Source: Hermodice carunculata
Lineage: Eukaryota; Annelida; Polychaeta; Eunicida; Amphinomidae
DNA: 64,000 nucleotides
Assembly: GCA_964020975.1 (NCBI GenBank)
Contig: OZ026619.1
Coordinates: forward strand, 87,112,706 to 87,176,705
Direction of reading: 5' to 3'
The notes under the pieces were generated by a model that worked only from the letters and a program-made list of their open reading frames with translations, ran no database searches and had not been told where the DNA came from. The position numbers and the translations under genes are program-made. Of this stretch, positions 1-10,600 are shown piece after piece (within the stretch, counting starts at the first letter, position 1; each line of letters opens with the position of its first letter).

Positions 1-47
1 CACACTTTTCAAATGCACAGCTTTAATCAGTTTCACAATGTCAAGGC

Positions 48-236
48 CATGGGTGGCTTTGTCAAGGATTTGGTTGGCTATATCAAGGCCCTGGTTGGCT
101 ATGTTAAGGCCATGATGGGCTATGTCAAGGCCTTGGTTGGCTATGTCAAGGCCCTGGTTTTCTATGTCAAGGCTTTGGTGGGCTATGTCAAGGCCTTATT
201 TGGCTATCTATGTCAATGCCCTGTTTGGCTGGCACT
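48..236 (+). repeat. 21-bp minisatellite, about 8.5 copies
   Basis: Imperfect tandem units of the form tggttggctatgtcaaggcc repeat every 21 bp; the penultimate unit carries a 4-bp insertion. Because 21 is a multiple of three, the plus strand stays open and would read as a heptad VGYVKAL. No good splice borders or related protein were recognised, so it is treated as non-coding. Confidence 0.85.
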
Positions 237-940
237 GTAAAATTGTATTTTGTCTTTTATACCATAGTATTTGTGTTGCTCTGAAATATCTCTATTCATG
301 ACTGGCATGTAATATCGTCTCTATGATTTACTATCCAAAATCAGACAATGCAGAGCATTGCAAGACCAGATCCCATAATAAAGATCACTTGATAAAATGT
401 TAATTCACTTTGTTTCAAAGCTAGAGCATGTGCTGCAATTAGAGCATGTGTGACAAATAATACAGTATATTTTCTGATTCATCTCTACTTTGCCAGCATA
501 AAGCTAACATATCAACAAGTCTTAACAGATTTTTTTTCACTCTTTGGTAGCTGTATATATTGCAGTTTCACATTCTTTCATGATAAAATCAAAATGACAT
601 TATCGAAGCCTCCTTGAGTTTGAAAGTACAAAATGTTCACACCATAGCAACCAAATTCACTGCAAGGCCATACATCTAAATTTTTAACTCTGTATGTACA
701 TGTTGACTCAAGTTGGTATGGCTGGTTGAAATGATTTGTAATATGTTTCAAGGGGATATCATAGATTTGCTTCGTCTTTGTAACAATACAGGAATCAAAT
801 ATTTTAAATGTGTCCTGTTTCAATGAAGGAAGTTAAAGTCATGTATGTACATTAATTGAAACTTTTTCATCTTTTCCCATGAAATTAGAACTTTTCCATT
901 GATGTTTACCTCTATTTTGTTGTCAGTTCAACATACTGGC

Positions 941-980
941 AGTTGCTAAGCAACAGCCCACTGGCTGTTGCCTAGCAACT
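941..980. promoter_or_regulatory. Inverted pair of RFX X-box-like sites (hairpin)
   Basis: Two 18-bp arms (941-958 and 963-980) are reverse complements with one mismatch, around the 4-base loop cact. Each arm holds a motif close to the RFX X-box: gttgctaagcaac at 942-954 and gttgcctagcaac at 967-979. RFX factors bind such imperfect palindromes as dimers. The sequence match is seen; function is inferred, and a foldback repeat of no function is the alternative. Confidence 0.45.
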
Positions 981-1530
981 ACCACTCATAAAGACGGTGA
1001 TATAATGAGGTCACAGTAAATAAGGACATATATTCTTACAAGTTGGGTGCACATACACAAATTTGGTTCAATTGGACACTGAACATCATCATTTTTTCCA
1101 GTTGTAATACTGAGAGTTAGAGCAAACAAAAATATTTCAAGATCAAGTAATAGATTTGCATTGTCATTTTAGGAATGTTGGAATTATGAAAAAAAAAATA
1201 AAATAAAATAAATGTGTCACATTTCAAACATAAACTTTCTTGCTCTGTCCAATACCAAAAGCAAATAAATAAGTGTCTCACATATTTAGGAATGCTCAAC
1301 CACATTGTTTTTTGGGCACATACCCAAAACTAAACTACGCACACAATAGGTAAATGTACAGAATGTCAAAGTTTTTTTGCCTGGTGGTTTCTGAGGAAAT
1401 TTCGGAAAAGAGAGAATCTGACACTGATGTGTTTTTGCTGTGTCACAGGGACCTTGCATGGCAATGAAATCAAAATACTCTTCACCAAGCCCACTGTTTA
1501 TAATTCTCACTTCTTTTCTAAAACCCACAG

Positions 1531-1677
1531 AAACATCTTCCGAAACTGGGTCAACAGCTGCCAGCCAGTCTGAGGCCAAAGGTGAAGAGTCGGCAGAGGT
1601 CAAAGGTGACGAGTCGGCCGAGGTCAAATATGAAGGGTCAGCAGAAGTGGTGCCAGGAGACAGTCCGGCCCCTACAG
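1531..1677 (+). CDS. NBEA: Neurobeachin exon A: acidic linker with 8-residue repeats
   Basis: A 147-bp exon between acceptor ctaaaacccacag and donor CAG|gtgtgt. It starts with the last two bases of a codon and ends with one base of the next, which fits the following exon. The protein is hydrophilic and acidic (starting [20 protein letters not shown]). An 8-residue unit EVKGDESA is present about three times (1572-1643), encoded by a 24-bp tandem repeat. The linker of this family is poorly conserved, so no homology can be claimed for this exon itself. Support comes from splice sites, phase match and composition matching the next exon. It could be alternatively spliced. Confidence 0.65.
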
Positions 1678-4600
1678 GTGTGTCTTTGTACATACATTGA
1701 ATGGACTTGCTTTGTAGTGTTCTGATTTGCATGGAAATACTGCTACCGTCTTTTTTTTTGAAAATAAGTCAGTACTTTCTATGCAGGTTCAGGGATGTTT
1801 TTTTACCATGAAATATATATGAAAGAATGGTAAGTGCAACTTAAAGATAAGTATAATTTTTTGATCAAAGGTAATAATATCTATGCTGGTCAGGAAGAAA
1901 AGTGGGAACTTGATTGAGCATATTGAGAGGGTAATCAGAATTTTTTAGAATATCTTAATCATCACAAGTAGAATATCGTTAAATGCTATCAAGTATCCTG
2001 CAGTATACATGATAGGTAAAGTGTATGTTCATGTATATTGGTAAACAGACAGCACTTCAGTTTTTTTTTAGTCCCTTTTGGGCAACTGTAGTAGAATCTT
2101 TTGTGCCATATTAGAGAATGAATGGGTATGTTAAAACTGAAAGACAGAAGATGCCAGTTTTGGTTTTCTGTGTTGTAGGGGAAACAGATAAAGTGGAAAC
2201 TGAAGCTGAGGAACAAGCAAAGCAGGAAGACAGTGGGCAGAAAGAAGAACAAAGCCAGGAGAAGGAAGCCACGGAACAGACAGAGGAACAAGCAGGCGAA
2301 GCAGAGAAAGCAGCTGAAGAAGAAAAGAAAGACGATACAAAGGAAAGTGAAGCAGAGCATCAAGCAGCAGAAGAGAAGCCAGAGAGTCCAGAGACAGTGG
2401 ACAAGACAGAAGAGCCAGCAGCTGAAGAACAAAAAGAGGGTCCTGCTGAAGCAGATGTAAAGCCAGAGGATCAAGAACAAGCAGCAGAACAGCAGGAGAC
2501 AAGCAATGATGCAGAGCAGGAGAAAACTGAGGAAGCTCCAAGCACGGAGAGCTCTAAAACAGAAGCAGATGCTCCAGCTGAACAGGTCCAGGGAGAACAG
2601 CAAGCAAGTGGCACTGCTGCTGAAGTCACTGCAGAAGCAGCAGCAGCTGAGGGAGCAGAGACTGCAAGCAAGGATGCAGAGAGCACGGACGCAGCAAAGG
2701 ATACAGACAGCAAGGGAGGGTCGGAGCAAGGAGAGGGGAGCGAGCAGAGCAGCCAGGCTGGCGGGGACACTGCCCCGGCTGCCATCTCCTCCATCATGAT
2801 ACCAGACCAACCACCTCGGGGTGACGGAGACGGCCAGGAGAAAGCCACCCACCCACCAAACTTAGATCTGAGTAGCAATATTCCAGCACCGGTGGAAAAT
2901 CTACCAATGATTAAGGAGGAGGGGTCCCTGACAGACAGGCTGGAGAGAGCTCTGGGTACAGTGGCCCCACTCCTCAGAGAAATATTTGTGGACTTTGCCC
3001 CGTTCTTATCCAAGACGTTGCTGGGTTCTCATGGACAAGAGCTCCTCATTGGAGGTGAGATTTTTGCACGTGTAACACAAAGCAATACAGATATGTAAGA
3101 TGTCGCTTCATGTGACTTACAAGCTAACTTGCTGAAGGGAAGAACAAAGCGATTTAATGAGAACATCCACACCGTTACAATTCTCTTTGATACCAGAAGC
3201 CTCGAAAGTACATCTTGGCTGGGTAAAGGGTGTAGGAAGTATGAAGCAACTGATGAATCAGTAGCAGTGTTATGCAGAATAATACACGCTATACACTCAA
3301 AAGTATGCCAATCTTTGAAGAAACTTCCTTACCAGAGTTTCAGATGCAGTGGAGTATGTTTGCTAAGTGTCTTTCGTTAAATACACACAAGTTAAACATG
3401 ATGTAAATTTAATTTGCAAATGTTAAAAATGTCTTTCAAAAATGGAAGAAGTTTATTTCAAGAGCTCAGATATAATTAGAAGTGATGTTGAAAGACCTGT
3501 GTACTCAAAGTTCAAATGTGACAAGTCCCTTTTGATTGCTGATCTTTGACCTTTAGGTTTGGTGACCTTGAAGCAGAGCACGTCTGTGGTAGAACTAGTC
3601 ATGCTGCTGTGCTCTCAGGAGTGGCAGAACTCGCTGCAGAAGCACGCTGGCCTGGCGTTCATTGAACTGGTCAACGAGGGCAGGTAGGTCACTGGCTGCA
3701 AGTTTTACCGTATCAAGCTCACAATGGCCAGGAGAGGTCAGCTGTTTGAGATACAAGTTCCATGTTTGAAAGCTTTTTTTTTCTCTTTTCTTGTTTTGGT
3801 AAATGAGGAATATTTTAAACCTGATTTATGAAAAGAATTGACACCATAAAATTTTGATGTGACCACAAATTTCCTGTCAAATTATTTGATTTGCTGTGTG
3901 CAAGATTAAATGAAGGGACACCTGTATTAGCATTTTGTTTTCTGTTGTAATTGCATTTTATTTTATTTACTTTTTTTTTTGGGGGGGGAGGGAGGCACTT
4001 GAAAATGTCTTTGCCATCCAATTTGTGTGGGAACTAGCTGAAAATTGAGACAGATGTTAATTTTTATCCATTTAAAGTAAGTGCTTGATATAGAGTAACA
4101 AATAGTGTGTCTATTTTAGGTTACTGTCCCACGCAACTAAGGACCATGTTGTCCGAGTCGCCAATGAAGCTGAATTTATTCTGAACCGTATGAGAGCAGA
4201 TGATGTCCAGAAACATGCAGAATTTGAGGTGAGTTGACGGTGCATTGCTTGACAGATCAGCATCTGTGTCATTGATGATAATTGATACATATGTCACATT
4301 GCCACAGCTCTTCAAAGTTCTGGATGAAAAGCAAAGTTGTGTCGCTCTACTTTAACCTTGATCTTGAGATATCGTGAACTCTCTAGAGGAAATCATAATT
4401 GAAATGGATTGTGAGAGTGAGTTATGACAGCCAAACGTTTAAGTTGCAGACTAGAAAGACTTAAAAATCCAGGAGGGTAGCAAGATGTTAAATCTTTTAG
4501 TGCCAATCACATCTAAAGTCGATCCACTAAAGTGAAACTAGTGTGAATTATCATTAGGATCTCAGATTCGTATTCCTCGTAAAAAGACCTTTCATTCAAG

Positions 4601-7600
4601 TACCAGCATGCCACTAGTTCCAGAGAAAAATATCCCAGGTCAACAGCTTTTCTCGGTGCACATTGGGCACAGTGCGTGCCAAATGCGCTCTTAGAAAAGC
4701 TGTTGACTCAGCCCAAAATTTGGCACTTGAGTTTAACCATGATCAAAATAAATTAATTCAGGACGCAAAAAGATAAGGCAAAGCTCTTTGTGGTTGCCTG
4801 ATTGCGTTGAATTACTAGTTTATCTTTTCTTGCAGTCTCTGTGTGCACAAACAACAGTTGAAAGACGCGAGGAGGAAAAACTGTGTGATCACCTCATTAC
4901 CTCTGCCCGCCGCCGCGACCATGTGATAGCCTCCAAGTTACGAGACAAAGCTCTCAACATCATGACAAACAAACACGGAGCCTGGGGAGATGATACCACC
5001 AGGTGAGATACAGCTACACATCAGACTGCTTTCTGTGTGTCATGCAAAAAGGTTATGGACGCGATTCGAACATTTGGAAGTTTCGTATTATTTTTGTTAC
5101 GAGAGCACAAACCGAAAAAAGTGTGCCATCAGGAAGTTACATGCCATTCAGCATCACCAGCTAAAACATGATTGTGTGAAAAAAGTTGTTTATTTTTTTT
5201 TTTTGCCAGGTTTTTTCATCTTAGAGCTGAGCTTTCATCTGTCAATGACCAAATCAGAAAAAAATAGTCATTTCACACTATTTTGAACATAGTAGTTTGA
5301 CAGTTTTAGATCAAATCGAGCTTTACTGCAAAGAGAGAGAGAGAGCATGTTTCTGTGACCAAAGAGTTAAGATTATTTCTGAGCACCAAAGAGTTAAAAT
5401 TTGTAAAATGTAATGGAACAACAATTTAACCCCCTTCTGAATCGGCCAATGGCTTTTCTGGGTACACAGCCTGCACATTGTGCTCAGAGTGCACGGAGGA
5501 AATCTCTTGATTGATGCTGTCCTGTTCCTCATGAAGAAACAGAAAACATTCACAGCATCAGACTTGTCACCTTCTTATGGGATGAAGTTGCATGCCAGGA
5601 CATTGGGGTTGAGATCTTTGTCTGCTGTTCTCATGCGTTCTGGGCAGGCAATGTCTGGAGGTACTATGTGTTTATGTGGCTTTATCCCTAGTTTGCACCA
5701 ACATGACCCCAATACAGAGCCCATATCCAACTATTGTTTCTTTTGAGTTGTATCTGATCCGTGATTGGTCGCTTTTTCCTTATATGGCACATGACCCAGG
5801 TCATCTATCCTTATATGGCAAATGACACTGGAATTTTCCATACTCTGAACTGGAACTACTAGTATTTAATGCCGCTAGTTTTTTCCTGTACACATGAGTA
5901 TAGAAAACCACCATTATACAGTTGAGTGGTCATCGTAATATTGTCAGTGTCAATAAATATGTTATTGCCTCTCTTAATCAACAATGTATGATGTGTAGCA
6001 ACTTGACAAATACTGGATGTCCTCAAGCTAGCTGAAGTGACATTGTTTGGGAACTGCGTCCTGCTTTGATATCTGCCAAAAACCTGGCCCTCTTGCTTTC
6101 TGAGAGGGCTCGCCCACTCATGTCCAAAACACCATCGACTGCAATGTCCACTGTGATTCCAGAGGTCAACACTATTACCTTGATGTCCCATTTCCGTAAC
6201 TTAATGTCTGGCATGTTTGCAGCAGCATGTTTTTTAATGGCCCAGTAACATTCAATGTTGGCGTGCTTGAATCACAAGTAGGCCTAGGCCTAAAACTGCG
6301 TGTTCTCGGCCTGTTCGCAGTCTTTGATGACCCCGTTGCCTCATTCCATTGTGCAAAAAGCACATAATGTCAATGACATTCACTCTCTCCTGTTCACTGC
6401 TTTCACCGTTTGTCAGTGAAGTCACACATCAATAAAGTTAGTATTTAAAATTCTTTGTTTTTTTTCTTTTCTTTCTTGGTGCTAACAGCAGAGCTCCATT
6501 TTCAAACTGTGAAGCCTAATCACTTTTACTGCAATTAAATTGCTCCGCCCTTGGTGCTGTGGCCAAGACCGATTTACCCTAGCATGTTAGTATTATTGCA
6601 CAAACACTCTTCATAAATTCGTGCCTAATCTGTGTTTAAACTTGGGATAAATAGAATCACTTATCTTGTAACTGGATACACGTTCACGGATGGGACTCGC
6701 AAGTTCCGTTTAAGCCATACATTACTCCGCTTTCGTCATCATAATGTGTCGCTCAAATGGCACTTGCATGTCACATCTGTGAACCTGTATCCAGTTACAT
6801 GATAGAGATTCTCTATTTATCTTATAGTCATTACGCCAGTTTATGTACTAAAAACTGGAAAGTAGTTCACAGGAGGCTTGAAGATATTTGGCCCACTTGA
6901 AAGGTCCCATGACCGAGGTCTTTTCATAAATATTACAGCAAACATGACTTTTGGAAGCTGGACAGTTGGGAAGATGACTCACGTCGCCGTAGAAGACTCG
7001 TCAAGAATGCCTTTGGCTCGACCCACTCCGAGGCCACCCTCAAAGCTGCTTTAGAACATGGTCAGTTCAACTCAGCAGGAACTTGTGGTATTTTTCAATC
7101 TTTATTTAATAACCCTGTGTTTCCCTATGTTTTCTCCATTTGGAAGTGTGTATGACTGGTGGGTACAGGTGGGTGAAAAAAAAATACATTGTTACAGCCA
7201 AAAGTGCTATTTAAAGTAGGTATGATTGATAGAAATATAGCATTTAAAACATATCTGTTTTTTTTTTTTTAAATTATTATAATTTTAGGTCAAATTTTAT
7301 GTGCGAGACTGCGGGTACAGGTGGGTGGACAAAATACAGTGTTACAGCTAAACAAGTGCTTTAAAGTCGATAGAAGTGATAGAAATATGGCATTTAAGAC
7401 TGATTTTTTAAAAAAAGATAGTTTTAGGTCAATTTTTTATTGCTCTTGGATGCAGTTTTACTCAAGAAGACAGCAGTATGTCTGTACTTGCCAAACAGTG
7501 GTAACTCACTGCACAGTTTTATCTATGTAGACAATCGAGGGTACTTCTCATCCCTCATAGTTCGGTTGGTTGTAGCATATTCTGTAGAAAAATGATTAGG

Positions 7601-10600
7601 AAAAAGGGGCGTGGCCCTGTATAAATCTCTGTCAGAGTTCATTGTAGAATTAAGATCTATAGTTTTTAAGATAAAAAGAATGTTGGGCACTGTAAAGTTA
7701 GTATGAAGTTTCTACATTTTCACATGTTTGCATCCAGTAATTAGTCAATCTTAAATGGCAGTGAGGTTGAAAGACTTGCTGTGGTTTATACTTGTTTGTC
7801 TGTTGTGGTTTGTTTTGCTTGGCTGTTGCCATGGTTACAAACTGGGTTGTCTGTTGCCATAGTTACATAATGCCTTAGCTACTGCCATGGTTACACATGC
7901 TGGTTTGTGTTGCTATAGTTACATACTGCCTGGGCAGTTGCCATGGTTGCATCCTGGTTTGGTTGACAGAGAGAGAGAGAGAGTCTACCAGGTTTTACCA
8001 ATGTTGTGTCTTGCTGCATGCTTTTTTTTTTGTTTGATTGTTTGTGTTTGTGTTTGATGGAATGAGATGAAAGACCATGACAGGAAGTGTGACTCATTTG
8101 CATTGTGATACATGGGAGAAAATGTGGACTACAGAGTTATTAAATTTGACAAATTGCAGAGCCAGTATGTGTGTATTTTTATTTTTTTTTCTTTCATAAT
8201 GAAATGTCACGATGCTTTTTGGAATCTTTCCGGTTAGTTGTAACTCGTTTTTCCCAGGATCAGACTGCACAGTTTTGTCCTTCTTGTAATCAGGGAATTT
8301 CAAAGAGCAAACATGGGCCAACAACCATCTATATTTTACATGCAGTCACTATTCAGTGGTCAGACATCGTAATGGGAGAGTTTGGTAAAAAAAATTCTAT
8401 CAATTTTTCGGGACCTCTCTGTTCACTTGTCATAGCATTTAACTGTTGGAGTACATGTAGGTCCATCAAAAAATAGTGATAAAATTTGGAATAGCCCCAG
8501 GAAGTGAGTCAGTACCTTTTTTTAAAGTACATTCTTGGTGGATGGGATTAAGGAAAGCTGTTGAGCGATTACCCGTCGCATTCTTGAATAAAAAAAAAGT
8601 AGACAACGTTTACCATATTGGACCAAGGACTTGATAAGGACAGGGTCCTTGATGGTCTTTGATGGGACTATTAATTGTAGTTTTTAATCGTAAAAAGCTG
8701 CATGTAGGTACGTCAGCTGAAGTTTTCTAGGGCTGAAATTAAACATTGATCATACAGGTGGCAAAATGCACCATTTTATTCAAAGTTACTGTCATTCTGT
8801 GCACCGATCCCAAGAAGCTAACTGCAAACATCATCAGTTACCAAAAAAGGTGATGGAAAAAATAAATACGAATGAAAATGTTTCAGCTGTAACGCTGTGC
8901 AGTCAGTGTAGTGACATCCAGTATTTGATTATAGGGGCCACAGAAGACGCCATCAATGCAGCAAGAGAGGCCTTCCACGCCCACCTGGCAGCCACACAGA
9001 AGACGCAGCAACAGTCACATGACACCTCCGAAGAGGACCTCTCGCAGCTTGATGAGCGGGAATTGGATATGGAATTTGCTGGTATATAGTTCGGTTTTAA
9101 CACCTCACATGTTTTGCATTTATGTGTATATTTATTGCAGAGCTTTCCGTTTGATTGGGTGCCATTTTGTAAGGAGTAAGCCCCTCATCGAACTGTCCAC
9201 AGATTTCCCACACAGTGATTTTTTTGTTTTAAAGTGACATCTTTTTCATTTTGTTACCTGAAGATCCAGTGTCTTTTTCCTCACAGAGTTACTATTATAA
9301 GCTGTCTCCATTCATTCCTTTTTCTGCTGGAGTAAACAGATAGTCTCCACTTGACATACATCCACAGACAACAATTGTCTTGTTTTAAGGCAAAAAAACT
9401 TTTGCTTTTTAATTTACATGTACTTGTAAAATCCTGCCACTCTCCTGACTTGCGAAATATTCGTGTCTTTTTACACAGAAAAAAAAAAAAACAGAATTAA
9501 AATATTGCTTGACTTCATGTCTAGCATCTGTATACATGTACTGTATAATCATAATTTTTTGCGAGGGATTAATATTCCCAAATTTTCCTGAGTAAACCCA
9601 GTTTGGGAATATTAAACTCGGGGAAAATGGCAACACATAAAATGTAGAATGAAAGCCTGCATAAAATCGGGGGAAAAAATGGTGAAATTCTGATTTGGAG
9701 TGTATTCTGGACATTTTGTCCCTGGGAATATAAATGATCATACAGTATTTAGGCTTCAAATATGCTACACAATGTACCAGTTTGACCTAAAATTTACACA
9801 CATACAAAAAAAAAGGCCTTGACCAGGCAGGGATTGCACCTGTAGACATTTATGTGGCCTGATCATCATTGTCTGTTAACTGTTTCCCTCTGAGAAGCTG
9901 CTCAGGAGAAGACATTTCCTCTTACTGGCTACCTGAGATTGGAGTCTCACTAAGTCTCACTCTAGTTTACATGCAATAACACATTTTTGAATTGTCGTTT
10001 AATATTAAATTCAGGAGATACCAAAAGAAAAAAAGAGTGAAAAAAGATTGTGTCACTGTTATTGCAAAGTACGATTCAAATTTTTATGGCATGGTCAGCC
10101 AAAAGCAGGATATCCATTGGTTTTATATAGCAAGCTAATTCCAAAAAAGTTGTGGAACCAGAATAGGATGTCCCATGTGAGGGGCCCTGGAGACCTCTGG
10201 TGGTGAAAGTCATCAACAATATACAAGTGACCTTTGACACACTGTTCAAATTATTGTTAAACAGATACATCTGCACCTTATTTCCTGATACAAATCCACA
10301 TGTGTTCCCTTTGACATTCTAATGGTAGATCAAATTGTCCAGTAGCATACCCCAGACAAAATTGGTGTTTTACAAATATGTTTGTGGACCACATTTTTGT
10401 TTCTTGTCCCTTTATTTTTTGATGTCCATGTTGTAAAGATCATGGGATTTATCGGTTGGGCCGGCAACATCCTTGTTGCGTAATGTTGTTGATATGGCCA
10501 GATGGTAAGACAAGTGACAAGCTGAGGAAATGAACTGGGAGCCAGTTGACATAAGTATGGAGCAAAAGTTGTGATGGAGTCAGTGGTGATCTGTGCTAAT

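Larger units (their letters stand above)
1..1530 (+). other. Intronic sequence upstream of the first recognisable exon
   Basis: AT-rich sequence with no exon I can support. It holds a 21-bp minisatellite at its left edge and an inverted pair of X-box-like sites at 941-980, both listed separately, plus an A-rich run near 1190-1210. Since the first visible exon begins in mid-codon after a splice acceptor, this stretch is taken as intron. Confidence 0.7.

Noticed and set aside
1989-2852. 287-codon minus-strand frame rich in Leu, Cys and Phe
   Set aside because: It is the antisense shadow of the Glu-rich neurobeachin exon; that coding strand rarely gives antisense stops.
7821-7965. CRISPR-like array of short repeats
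   Set aside because: Units are contiguous and diverged without unique spacers, and the sequence is an animal intron.
9810-9960. tRNA-derived SINE or tRNA gene on the minus strand
   Set aside because: Only a weak B-box-like string (ggtgcaatccc) and a T-run are seen; no A box, cloverleaf or second copy.
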